A DNA stretch of 64,000 nucleotides, taken from NCBI GenBank assembly GCA_035944135.1, contig DASZBM010000007.1, positions 62,001-126,000 on the forward strand. Reading direction: 5' to 3'. Both the position numbers and the translations under genes were made by a program. Shown one piece after another: positions 9,401-17,463 of this stretch; positions within the stretch are counted from its first letter, which is position 1, and every line of letters starts with the position of its first letter. The stretch is from Acidobacteriaceae bacterium. GTDB lineage: Bacteria > Acidobacteriota > Terriglobia > Terriglobales > Acidobacteriaceae. The notes under the pieces are model-generated. The model saw only the letters and a program-made list of their open reading frames with translations, searched no databases and was not told where the DNA came from.

Positions 9401-10421
9401 GGAGATTGCGCGGCGCCGGCTTGCAGCATTGAAAGAGTTCTCGGATCTCGGTGCGGGATTCAAAATCGCCGCGCTGGACCTGGAGCTGCGCGGCGCGGGC
9501 AACATGCTCGGCGGCGAGCAATCTGGCCACATCGAGGCGATCGGCTTTGAGCTCTACACGCAGATGCTTGAAGAGGCCGTGAGCAAGCTGAAAGGCGAAG
9601 GCCACGAGGAGCGCCTGCAGGTCACGATCAACCTCGGCATCTCGCTGCGCATCGACGAGAGCTATATCGCTGAGGAGAATCAACGACTGCGCATGTACAA
9701 GCGCATCGCCGGCGCGAACACGGACGCGATGCTCACTGAGATTCGTGACGAGTTGCAGGATCGTTACGGGCAGCCTCCGGAAAACGTGCAGCACCTGATG
9801 GCAGTCGGCGAAATTCGGCTGATCTGCGAGCGGCTGTCAATCGCGCAGATCGAACGCAAGCGCGTGGCGGTGGAGGAAAAGGCCGAGGCGAAGAAGGGTG
9901 CTCCCGCTCCGCAACAGAAGCCACCCGCCCGCCCGCAGACAGTGCATTGGGCGGGACGGGAAGTCGCGCGACCGACCAACGCGTGGCAGCCGTCGACGAT
10001 GCTGAATCGGACGCAGCAACCGCTGGCCGGCCGCCATGGACAGGCGCCGCAGGTCGCATCCCTACAGTTTTCCTCGCGAGCAGCGCTGAATCGCAGCGGC
10101 GAATCGAACGCCGCGAAGGCTGCTCGTGATGCCATAGCAACGCGCGCAACAAACTCGCCGCTCGCGCAGGCGGGCAAGATGAAGCCGATGCGCGACATGC
10201 TCTTCATCACCTTCAGCGAGAAGCTGCACGCCGCGCCGGCGGAGGCTGGGAAAGGCATCAACGTCGGCGTGCTGATGAAGCTTGTCTCGCGCAACGCGAA
10301 GAATGGCGCGCAGCTTACACCGCAGGGTGTGCTGCGCTGGCCGTTGTCGGGGTCGAATGCGGAGACGGTGCTCAAGGAAACGCGCGAGTTGCTGGCGCAA
10401 CTAGGCGGCGCAACGGACTGA
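6453..10421 (+). CDS. mfd: Transcription-repair coupling factor Mfd
   Basis: A 1322-residue SF2 translocase that removes stalled RNA polymerase at lesions and recruits UvrA. The UvrB-like N-terminal module spans about 1-350 (LPAHDVLPFENLSPHPEI, GGILDVYGPEMERPVRIDFF). The CarD-like RNA-polymerase-interaction domain is at about 510-590 (GDYVVHVEHGIARYDGL). The helicase motifs are Walker A CGDVGYGKTEVA (about 690), VDEEQRFGVRHKE (about 788), SATPIPRTLHMSL (about 813) and LYQLRGRVGRS (about 960). The start at 6453 is preferred because the longer frame (from 6297) overlaps the previous gene. E. coli Mfd is 1148 residues. Here a Pro/Gln/Ala-rich insertion of about 100 residues (about 1140-1245) interrupts the C-terminal UvrA-binding domain, which resumes with KPMRDMLFITF. 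Confidence 0.97.
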   Translation: MILPFVRELVADLERSPVFERVRRHLAGGTGRRRVSGLTATARALYLPYFVKAAEAPALVLVADNKAAEALHANVLAACQLSGALSAEEVLRLPAHDVLPFENLSPHPEIQEQRAATLWKIASGQARLVIVPIEAACMRLFARDHYAALALMLRRGEEHIPEMLVDHLISVGYTRVDVVDMPGQVTIRGGILDVYGPEMERPVRIDFFGDEIESIRRFDPETQRSSTSIDEALLLPLTETPATEKLLEAINARLTRSGSAGAALEGGDTPAELQTHVGGNAREATIFPGWEFYAPVAGARSSLLELMGQHTRVFVEEPAMVLNQGERWWNKVEQRHERSGIGSLVRAEDLYLSPWELEDRLRAFSGCDLDQLGAVDVLESTRSDASEIEFATRPTLRFHGSIPSFIDELKKLMESEARVLVAAPNQGELERLAGLLQEYNVPYRIGWRTDHGASATVFSESSYLAGDLRTPVLVRAAIANGVQVLDLDRATARQFVLFGANDLNDEVDVHARPVRRGKTSAFVSDLRDLAVGDYVVHVEHGIARYDGLRVIDEKTSSDGDGSSQLELMILTFAEDAKLYVPLTRLDLIQKYRSTEAGPAPQLNRLGNPSWSKTKARVKKAMEDMAEELLKLYAQRKAAMGTAFSPDNNMMREFEDAFDYNETDDQISAIADIKSDMESTQPMDRLLCGDVGYGKTEVAMRAAFKAVQDSKQVAVLTPTTVLCFQHFESFKRRFANFPVTVEMISRFRTAKERKEILERVADGKVDILIGTHAILAQGLKFQDLGLLVVDEEQRFGVRHKERLKQMRAAIDVLSMSATPIPRTLHMSLVGLRDMSVIETPPKDRMAIQTVVAKFDEKLIRTAIEVELERGGQTYFVSNRVETIYEMATKIRELVPQARVVVGHGQMPEAELERAMLAFMNGEYDVLCATSIIENGLDIPRANTIIINRADRHGLSELYQLRGRVGRSNRRAYAYLLIPPEQQLTEIARRRLAALKEFSDLGAGFKIAALDLELRGAGNMLGGEQSGHIEAIGFELYTQMLEEAVSKLKGEGHEERLQVTINLGISLRIDESYIAEENQRLRMYKRIAGANTDAMLTEIRDELQDRYGQPPENVQHLMAVGEIRLICERLSIAQIERKRVAVEEKAEAKKGAPAPQQKPPARPQTVHWAGREVARPTNAWQPSTMLNRTQQPLAGRHGQAPQVASLQFSSRAALNRSGESNAAKAARDAIATRATNSPLAQAGKMKPMRDMLFITFSEKLHAAPAEAGKGINVGVLMKLVSRNAKNGAQLTPQGVLRWPLSGSNAETVLKETRELLAQLGGATD

Positions 10422-10428
10422 CGGCCGC

Positions 10429-10599
10429 TCAACGCCGGCGGAACACCATCAGCACAATAAAAATCAGCACGAGCACAGCGATGCCCGGGAAGATGAAGAA
10501 GTGTCCGCCACTCGTGACGCCGGCGACCACACAGCCGGTCAGAGCGGTTGAGGAGAGCAGCAGAACGGTGAGCAGGGTGAGCGCAGCGGGTCGTGGCAT
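10429..10599 (-). CDS. Short lipoprotein with C-terminal membrane helix (56 aa)
   Basis: A 56-codon reading frame, ATG at 10599 to TGA at 10429. Residues 1-22 form a lipoprotein signal (hydrophobic stretch then ALTGC, Cys 22), a short Gly-rich link (GVTSGGHFF) follows, and residues about 36-52 are a strongly hydrophobic helix (IAVLVLIFIVLMVF) ended by RRR. An AGGGA element lies 8-12 bases before the ATG. The arrangement is exactly that of the 501-residue lipoprotein at 1100-2605 in miniature (lipobox at one end, helix plus Arg cluster at the other). It ends 8 bases from the stop of mfd on the opposite strand. The function is unknown. It is supported by composition and layout only, but a random frame is unlikely to show both signals. 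Confidence 0.65.
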   Translation of the reverse strand: MPRPAALTLLTVLLLSSTALTGCVVAGVTSGGHFFIFPGIAVLVLIFIVLMVFRRR

Positions 10600-10742
10600 C
10601 TGCATTCCCTGTCTGATGCGGGATCGACTAGGCGCGGCGTCTCCGCCCGGCCGGTTGCGCGAAGACGGTCTTGAAGGAGGCGCCGGAGTTGCTGGCGATG
10701 CTGAATACAGAATCCGGTGGTCACTGAGTCCTGCTCAACTCG

Positions 10743-12095
10743 TTAGTGAACAATTTCACCTGTTGGGGAAATTAGCGAGCCATCGCATCCTCCGGTTACT
10801 TCCTGATAGTCCGTGCATCGTTTGGCACTGAACGTATTCGTGGGCCATTTGAGGATGGGGTGCAGGCTCGCCCAGCGCCACAGGATCATCGAGTGATCGG
10901 GCAGTATGATCCACCAATCACCACTGCCGGTCTCCAAGAGGACATCCTCATTCTGCGAGGCGCGGGATCGCTGTACCAAGGCGTCGTGTCCGGTTAAGTG
11001 CATATCCTGAGCAAATATCCGCATCGCTTTGTCGGTCATGGATGTGCCGTGCACATAGACGATATATGCCCCTTGCTCTGGGTGAGCACGGAGGAAACCC
11101 GCGAGCCACGGAACCGCAAGTACTGTATTCGCGTAGTGATTGGTTTTGTCGAAGACCTCATCGACCCCGAGCGTCTGGCCCTGTTCACGCAACAGGTGTG
11201 CTTCGATTGTGAAGTGGGGCGGAAATTCTGGCCTCCACAAGATCACCTGAAGATTCTCGTCTACTTTCTTGCCCTGATTCGGCACTTCGTTGAAGGGTAG
11301 ATCGTTATACGTGTTGATGTCGGCATACCTTATCGTGAAGTGCTGTCGCAGCTTTGCAAGTGACGTAGCGTCCTTGTCTTGGACACCGATCATGTTCCAG
11401 TCCTTCTCGAGCGCCGAGGACATATACAGCCCCATTTGGGGAGCCAGACCGACGAACGTGTCGGTATCGCGTAACCGCTCTCTGTTCGTGAAATTCTTTG
11501 GTAGCAGGTCATACAGCGCCTCTGAAATATGAGAATTAAAGGTCTCTGCGCATGGCGCACTGCCCAAGCCGACACACCAAGGCAGCATCAATGGGTTTTG
11601 TGATCGTGAAGTCGCGGTCATTGTGTCGCCATTTTCTAGATGAATATCGATCTTCATCCCCGGATAATCGTCCGTGTGGCGTCCTTCATAGACGTCGTCG
11701 AGCCGTGATTGGAGAGTCGAGAGATCAGCAAATTTTTCTCGGAAGAATTGTTTTTGAGCTGGTGTACCCTGATCGAACCAGAGCATACTCGCGTTCCGTC
11801 CAGCCACTTCTACATGACTCCGCAGCCAAGCTGTACTGATCCCAAGATTTGAGGCAGAGGGTTTAGCGAGTGCGGGTTCCTGAAGCGCACTGACGAGTCG
11901 AGCTAGTGCGATTGGACTGACGGCAATCCCCTTCTCCTTGGTTTCCGTTGCTGAACTGTGGATGTGTATCTCCGATTTAGCGGGTGTACCGAGCCCACCC
12001 CAAGAGCCGATCACGTGGATAGACCGGACGTTCTGGGCGGTCATTGTGCAGACGAAAAATAGGAATATCACTGCGGGTATCCGGTCGTATTTCAC
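10743..12095 (-). CDS. Unknown secreted protein, lower GC than neighbours
   Basis: A 450-residue protein starting at the GTG at 12095, where AGGAGAGCC stands immediately upstream; the ATG at 12119 has no such site and lies closer to the divergent gene. The N-terminus is a Sec signal (KYDRIPAVIFLFFVCTMTAQ). The mature part begins with the pattern of a short beta hairpin (SIHVIGSWGGLGTPAKSEI) and has four Cys in the second half (CVGLGSAPC, and CTDYQEVTGGC at the C-terminus), which could form disulfides. I recognise no family. Codon usage and base composition are clearly less GC-rich than the flanking mfd and DUF885 genes, so recent acquisition is likely. The start codons of this and the divergent gene at 12134 are only about 40 bases apart. 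Confidence 0.72.
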   Translation of the reverse strand: MKYDRIPAVIFLFFVCTMTAQNVRSIHVIGSWGGLGTPAKSEIHIHSSATETKEKGIAVSPIALARLVSALQEPALAKPSASNLGISTAWLRSHVEVAGRNASMLWFDQGTPAQKQFFREKFADLSTLQSRLDDVYEGRHTDDYPGMKIDIHLENGDTMTATSRSQNPLMLPWCVGLGSAPCAETFNSHISEALYDLLPKNFTNRERLRDTDTFVGLAPQMGLYMSSALEKDWNMIGVQDKDATSLAKLRQHFTIRYADINTYNDLPFNEVPNQGKKVDENLQVILWRPEFPPHFTIEAHLLREQGQTLGVDEVFDKTNHYANTVLAVPWLAGFLRAHPEQGAYIVYVHGTSMTDKAMRIFAQDMHLTGHDALVQRSRASQNEDVLLETGSGDWWIILPDHSMILWRWASLHPILKWPTNTFSAKRCTDYQEVTGGCDGSLISPTGEIVH

Positions 12096-12133
12096 GGCTC
12101 TCCTGGATCTGCTCAGCAACTACACTGGGACAC

Positions 12134-13900
12134 ATGCGGCACTTTACCATTGCTTCGCTGGCCCTCAGCCTTTTTGCGGCTCCCATGTTCGCACAACATC
12201 CTTCCGCCGATGGCGCAGGCCAGACATTCAACACGCTGTCCGAGCAGTACTTCGAGCAGGTGTACTTCAAGTACGCGCCGACCGCAGGCACGACGGCGGG
12301 TCTGCATCAGTACGACACGCAGCTTGAGGACTACTCGGCGGCGGGGATTCAGAAGGAGATTGCGGCGCTGCATGAGTGGGAGCGAAAGATTGCGGCGATC
12401 GATGGCTCGGCGCTGGACGCGGAGCCTGCGGCGGACCGCGACATTCTGCTGGGCTCTATCCGTGGCCAGCTCCTCCAGCTCGAGGTAATTCGCGGGTGGG
12501 AGAAGAATCCGGATAACTATTCAACCGGCGTGACGAACGCGATCTTCACGATCATGGAGCGGCCGTATGCTCCCGTGGATACGCGGCTGCGCGCGGCGGT
12601 GGAGCGCGAGAAGCTGATTCCGCAGGTGTTCGCTGAGGCACGGAAGAATCTGAAGAACCCGCCGCGCATCTACACGGAGATTGCGCTCGAGCAGATCGAT
12701 GACGACGTCAGTTTCTTCCAGAATGATGTTCCAAAGGCTTTCGACGCGGCAACAGATGCGCAGACGAAGGCGGAGTTCGCGAAGACGAATGCGGCGGTGA
12801 TTGAGGCGATGAAATCGTATGCGGCGTGGATGAAGAGCGATCTTCTGCCGCGCTCCAATGGCGATTTTCGCTGGGGCGCGGACAACTTCCGCAAGGCGCT
12901 TGCGGACAACGAGATGGTTGATATCCCGTTGGATAAGCTGCTGCAGATCGGCTACGACGACCTGCACAAGAACCAGGCGGAGTTCGCGCGCGTAGCGAAG
13001 GAGATCGATCCGACGAAAACGCCGCAGCAGGAGTTGGCGGAGTTGGCCGCAATTCATCCAGCCCCGGCCGATCTCCTCAAAGCGTTCCACGACCGTTTCG
13101 ATTCGGAGATCAGCTTCATCCGCGCGCACAACATCATCACGATTCCCAGCGATGTGCAGCCGACGCTCGAAGAGACGCCGCCGTTTATGCGTGCGACGAC
13201 GCAGGCTTCGATGGATCCACCGGGACCGTTTGAGACGCATTCGACAAAGGCGTACTTCAACGTCACGCTGCCGGAGTCGAACTGGCCCGCGCAGAAGACG
13301 AGCGAATACATGGCTGCGTTCAACATTGGCACCATCGTGTCTACGAGCGTGCATGAGGCTTATCCCGGTCACTATGTGCAGTTTCTGTGGACGCCGCAGT
13401 TCCCTTCCAAAATCCGCAAGATTATCGGCGCGAACACGAACATCGAAGGCTGGGCACACTACTGCGAGCAGATGATGCTGGACGAGGGTTACAACGCACC
13501 GGGTGTCGGTGCTAAGGATGAACATGAAGCGAAGCTGATTCGGCTCGGTCAGCTGCAGGACGCTCTGCTACGCGACGCGCGTTTCATCGTCGCCATCCGG
13601 ATGCATACAGGTGTTGGCGGTGAGCTCACGATTCCCGAGGCTGAGGACTTTTTCGTGAAGGAGGGATATCAGGCGCGGCCGATCGCCGAGGTGGAGACGA
13701 AGCGCGGCACATCGGATGCGCTCTATCTGTATTACACACTCGGCAAGCTGGAGATCCTGAAGCTGCGCGCGGATGTCGAGAAGCGGCAGGGCGCAGAGTT
13801 TTCTTTACAACGCTTTCATGATGACTTCATGCGCCAGGGATTTGCGCCGATCAAGGTAATCCGGAAAACAATGTTGCATGATGACTCGCCTGTGCTCTAG
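12134..13900 (+). CDS. DUF885 family secreted metallopeptidase-like protein
   Basis: A 588-residue protein with a Sec signal peptide (FTIASLALSLFAAPMFAQ). The C-terminal half has the DUF885 hallmark VHEAYPGHYVQ (His about 406, Glu 407, His about 412), a HExxxxH zinc-type site, then NIEGWAHYCEQMMLDEGY, which supplies a further Glu, as in M1/M32-like gluzincins. The N-terminal half is helical and Glu/Ala-rich. Members of this family are predicted zinc carboxypeptidases of the periplasm; substrate specificity is not established for most. The gene is transcribed away from 10743-12095. Downstream is a short dyad (AGCGAACAAGTTCGCT) without a T-run. Confidence 0.88.
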   Translation: MRHFTIASLALSLFAAPMFAQHPSADGAGQTFNTLSEQYFEQVYFKYAPTAGTTAGLHQYDTQLEDYSAAGIQKEIAALHEWERKIAAIDGSALDAEPAADRDILLGSIRGQLLQLEVIRGWEKNPDNYSTGVTNAIFTIMERPYAPVDTRLRAAVEREKLIPQVFAEARKNLKNPPRIYTEIALEQIDDDVSFFQNDVPKAFDAATDAQTKAEFAKTNAAVIEAMKSYAAWMKSDLLPRSNGDFRWGADNFRKALADNEMVDIPLDKLLQIGYDDLHKNQAEFARVAKEIDPTKTPQQELAELAAIHPAPADLLKAFHDRFDSEISFIRAHNIITIPSDVQPTLEETPPFMRATTQASMDPPGPFETHSTKAYFNVTLPESNWPAQKTSEYMAAFNIGTIVSTSVHEAYPGHYVQFLWTPQFPSKIRKIIGANTNIEGWAHYCEQMMLDEGYNAPGVGAKDEHEAKLIRLGQLQDALLRDARFIVAIRMHTGVGGELTIPEAEDFFVKEGYQARPIAEVETKRGTSDALYLYYTLGKLEILKLRADVEKRQGAEFSLQRFHDDFMRQGFAPIKVIRKTMLHDDSPVL

Positions 13901-14039
13901 GCTGTCCACCGCAGCGAACAAGTTCGCTGGGGACCCCGGGCTGAGGCGCGCACGATGATAGTTTCGCGGCCTCACGGCGAAATTTTGCATCGAAGCGTTG
14001 GTAGGATTACTGCAGTCATTCAGGAGTAGGAACAACACA

Positions 14040-14918
14040 ATGCCATCCATGAAGGTGCGCAAGGCTGTCTTTCCGGCAGCCGGATTTGGCACTCGCTTTT
14101 TGCCCGCCACCAAAGCAACTCCCAAGGAGATGCTTCCGCTCGTTGACAAGCCTCTGATCCAGTACGGAGTAGAGGAAGCTGTTGCCGCCGGTTGCACAGA
14201 GATCATCATCGTTACCGGCCGCGGCAAGTCGTCGCTCGAAGATCACTTCGACAAATCGTATGAGCTGGAGACAGCGCTGGAGGCGCGCGGCAAGACCGCG
14301 CTGCTGGAGATGGTGCGCGGCGTCTCGCATCTGGCGAAGATCAGTTACACGCGCCAGCCGGATGCGCTGGGGCTGGGCCACGCGGTGCTGCAGGCCAAGC
14401 AGCTTGTCGGCAACGAGCCGTTCGCGGTGATTCTGCCTGACGATGTCGTGGACGCGCAGGTTCCCTGCCTCAAGCAGATGGTCGATGCGTTCGAGCAGAC
14501 ACAGGCATCGATTCTTGCGTCCGAGATCGTGGAAGGCGCGGCCATCTCTTCCTACGGCTGCCTGGACTGCGAGCAGGATCCGGACGATCCGCGGCTGCTG
14601 GACGTACGCAACATGGTGGAGAAGCCGAAGCCGGAGGAGGCGCCGAGCCAGCATGCCATCATTGGGCGGTACATCCTCACGCCGCGCATCTTCGAGATGC
14701 TGGAGAAGGTGACACCGGGTTCCGGTGGCGAGATTCAGCTTACGGACGGCATCAAGGCGCTGCTGGAGTACGAGAAGGTCTACGGCTTCACGTATGAGGG
14801 CACGCGTTACGACGCCGGCGACAAGCTCGGATTCCTCAAGGCGACGGTAGAGTTCGCGCTGCGGCGCGATGATCTCGGACCGCGCTTCAGACGATGGCTG
14901 CAGCAGCAGACGTTCTAA
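14040..14918 (+). CDS. galU: UTP-glucose-1-phosphate uridylyltransferase
   Basis: A 292-residue nucleotidyltransferase, the normal length for bacterial GalU. It makes UDP-glucose from UTP and glucose-1-phosphate for polysaccharide and glycolipid synthesis. The nucleotide-binding N-terminus AAGFGTRFLPATKATPKEML is textbook, followed by PLIQYGVEEAVAAG, the QPDALGLGHAVLQAK loop, the metal-binding VILPDDVVDAQ and the product-site block GSGGEIQLTDGIKALL, then GTRYDAGDKLGFLKA. An AGGAG site lies 10-14 bases before the ATG. It is followed by the GH15 gene in the same direction (74 bases), which would place glucan or trehalose turnover next to UDP-glucose formation; co-transcription is possible but not shown. 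Confidence 0.96.
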   Translation: MPSMKVRKAVFPAAGFGTRFLPATKATPKEMLPLVDKPLIQYGVEEAVAAGCTEIIIVTGRGKSSLEDHFDKSYELETALEARGKTALLEMVRGVSHLAKISYTRQPDALGLGHAVLQAKQLVGNEPFAVILPDDVVDAQVPCLKQMVDAFEQTQASILASEIVEGAAISSYGCLDCEQDPDDPRLLDVRNMVEKPKPEEAPSQHAIIGRYILTPRIFEMLEKVTPGSGGEIQLTDGIKALLEYEKVYGFTYEGTRYDAGDKLGFLKATVEFALRRDDLGPRFRRWLQQQTF

Positions 14919-14992
14919 GTCATTCAGCGCAAACGAAGAGGCTGGTTCTCTGCATCCTAGGTCTTCAGGGCACTTACTGAGCTCTGGCATCT

Positions 14993-17419
14993 ATGGACAA
15001 GGGGATTGAACAACCAGACATCACGCGTCCGCGCAAGCGGAAGAAGGCTCGGGGCCAGCCCGGCGCAAAGCCGCGCTGGGCATCCGGCGCGAAGACCATG
15101 GTCGGCACGGCGGTTCTTCCCGAGAGCCGCATCTGGTACACCATCAACGACGGCACAATCGCCGAGGTCTACTTCCCGGATGTCGATCAGGCGAACACCC
15201 GCTCGGTGCGTTTCGTCGTCACGGGTGAAGACGGCTTTTTTTCTGACGAGATGTGGGACGCGGAGCACAAGGTCGAATGGCTCGACACCGGCGTCCCCGG
15301 CTGCCGCATCGAATCGGCCTGCAAATCGGGCGCCTATCGACTGACGAAAGAGATCATTCCCGATCCGATGCGCGACGGGCTGCTTCTGCGCGGCCGCTTC
15401 CTCCCGGCCGAGAAGCAGCAACTGCGGCTTTATCTGGTCATCGACGCACACATCGGTGATCGTGGTGCGAACAATGAAGCCTGGGTCGGCGAGTACAAAG
15501 GCGAGCCCATGGTGTTTGCACAGCGGGGAGCCCTGTGCCTGGCGTGCGGCAGCTCACCGCGCCCGCTGCAGTGCAGCGTCGGATACATCGGCAAGTCCGA
15601 CGGCTTCACCGTTCTGCGCCGAGGCGAACCATTGCCCGAATCCAACTACGCACCCAATGGCAACATCGGCCTAACAATTGAGATCGATTACAAAAGCACA
15701 GGGGACGGCAGCTTCCTCATCTCCCTGGCTGGTGGTGATGATTCGGCGGAAGCAGGTCGCCAGACGCGTGCCGGGCTTCTGCAAGACTACGGTGCAGCAC
15801 GCGAGCTCTTCCTGCGGCAGTGGCGCGAGCAGCAGAGGCGATACCGCGACCTCAAAGATCTCTCCGGCCAACGCCTCGATATGTATCGTGTCAGCACCGC
15901 GGTGCTTGAGACGCATCAATCCAAGCGCTTTCCGGGCGGCTTCATCGCAGGCCTTTCTGTTCCCTGGGGCTTCGCCCGTGGTGACAAGGACATCGGTGGG
16001 TATCACGTTCTCTGGCCGCGCGACTCGGTCGAAACGGCGATGGGCAAACTCGCCAGCGGTGACGCTCACGCAGCGCGGTCGTCGCTTTTCTTCCTCGCCT
16101 GCACGCAGAACGCGGACGGCAGCTGGAGCCAGAACATGTGGCTGGACGGAACGCCGCACTGGACCGCGATCCAGATGGACGCGATTGCGTTGCCGATTTT
16201 GCTTGCGGACAAGATGCGCCGCGATCATGCGCTCGACGGCTACGACCCGGTCCCGATGGTGCGCAACGCAACGCGGTTTCTGCTGCGCCACGGGCCGGTG
16301 ACCCAGCAGGACCGATGGGAGACGACGCCCGGATATTCGCCCAACACAATGGGTGCCGAGGTCGCGGCATTGCTCATGGCCGCGGATTTCGCGGAGCTCG
16401 CGGGCAAACACGATCACGCCGAGTTCATTCGCGAAACTGCCGATGCATGGAACGATTCCATCGACGAGCTGACCTACGTCGAGGACACGCCGCTTGCACG
16501 CAAGCATGGCGTGCGCGGCTACTACGTGCGGATGACTCCGCCGCAACGGATCGAGACTCGCGAGGTCGGCCATCTCCGCGTTCGCATGCCGAACGTTGTA
16601 TCGGGTCCGCTCAGCCGTCGCGCGATCGATATTGTGAGTCCGGGTTTTTTGACGCTGGTTCGTCTCGGCCTGCGCGCGCCGGACGATCCACGCATTGTCG
16701 ACACGCTGAAGGTGATCGATGCGACGTTGCGTAGAGAGACGAAGACCGGGCCGGGCTGGAGGCGCTCGACCGATGACGGCTATGGTGAGAAAGCCGACGG
16801 GAGGCCCTACGACAAACGCGGCATTGGCCGCTGCTGGCCGCTGCTTGCCGGAGAGCGCGGGCATTATGAGCTCGCTGCGGGCCGCGCGGACGTGGCACTT
16901 GAGCTGCTGAAGACCATGGCGCGACAGACGAGCGAGTGCGGAATGATCCCCGAACAGGTCTGGGATGCGGAAGACATCCCGGAGCGCTTCCTCTTCAATG
17001 GACATCCGTCCGGCTCCGGCATGCCGCTGGCGTGGGCGCATGCGGAGTACATCAAGCTGCTGCGGTCGCTGCACGAAGGCGCCGTGTGGGACTGCATACC
17101 GGCGCTTCAGCAGCGATACATTCACGAGCGCCACACGGCGAGCTTCCAAATCTGGACGCCGGAGCAGCGGCGCGGCTGGCTCACGCACGGCAAAGATCTT
17201 CGCCTTGATCTTCCCGTGGCTGCGCAGGTGAATTGGAGCTCGGGCAGAGACAGCGGTACAGCAGAGACATGCGACACGGGCCTCGGCCTGCATTATGCAA
17301 CGCTGCCCACCCGCGAGCTGCGAGCGGGCGCGGTGATTCGGATTTCGCTCGAGCGAAAGAGCAAGTCGAAAGACAAGACTGAGATTCCGTCATCGTTCAT
17401 CGTGCGCGTGAAGCCGTGA
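14993..17419 (+). CDS. GH15 glucoamylase / glucodextranase-like enzyme
   Basis: An 808-residue protein. A basic N-terminal tail is followed by a beta-sandwich domain at about 30-280 of the glucodextranase-N type (LPESRIWYTINDGTIAEVYF). The (alpha/alpha)6 catalytic barrel runs from about 290 to 690. Within the barrel, GGYHVLWPRDSVETAMG (about 335-351) is the substrate-binding strand of GH15 and MIPEQVWD (about 650) holds one catalytic Glu. No signal peptide is present, so the enzyme is probably cytoplasmic. This fits a role in turnover of glycogen or alpha-glucan/trehalose-type substrates rather than in secreted starch digestion. The exact linkage cleaved cannot be told from sequence. It follows galU. 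Confidence 0.9.
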   Translation: MDKGIEQPDITRPRKRKKARGQPGAKPRWASGAKTMVGTAVLPESRIWYTINDGTIAEVYFPDVDQANTRSVRFVVTGEDGFFSDEMWDAEHKVEWLDTGVPGCRIESACKSGAYRLTKEIIPDPMRDGLLLRGRFLPAEKQQLRLYLVIDAHIGDRGANNEAWVGEYKGEPMVFAQRGALCLACGSSPRPLQCSVGYIGKSDGFTVLRRGEPLPESNYAPNGNIGLTIEIDYKSTGDGSFLISLAGGDDSAEAGRQTRAGLLQDYGAARELFLRQWREQQRRYRDLKDLSGQRLDMYRVSTAVLETHQSKRFPGGFIAGLSVPWGFARGDKDIGGYHVLWPRDSVETAMGKLASGDAHAARSSLFFLACTQNADGSWSQNMWLDGTPHWTAIQMDAIALPILLADKMRRDHALDGYDPVPMVRNATRFLLRHGPVTQQDRWETTPGYSPNTMGAEVAALLMAADFAELAGKHDHAEFIRETADAWNDSIDELTYVEDTPLARKHGVRGYYVRMTPPQRIETREVGHLRVRMPNVVSGPLSRRAIDIVSPGFLTLVRLGLRAPDDPRIVDTLKVIDATLRRETKTGPGWRRSTDDGYGEKADGRPYDKRGIGRCWPLLAGERGHYELAAGRADVALELLKTMARQTSECGMIPEQVWDAEDIPERFLFNGHPSGSGMPLAWAHAEYIKLLRSLHEGAVWDCIPALQQRYIHERHTASFQIWTPEQRRGWLTHGKDLRLDLPVAAQVNWSSGRDSGTAETCDTGLGLHYATLPTRELRAGAVIRISLERKSKSKDKTEIPSSFIVRVKP

Positions 17420-17463
17420 GCGTCGAGACCGCGTCTGCCAGACTCTGCTAGCTTGGAGTTGTT

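Noticed and set aside
15671-17293. 540-codon frame antisense to the GH15 gene
   Set aside because: It has no recognisable domain and an amino-acid mix typical of a shadow frame, and it is opposite a well-supported gene.
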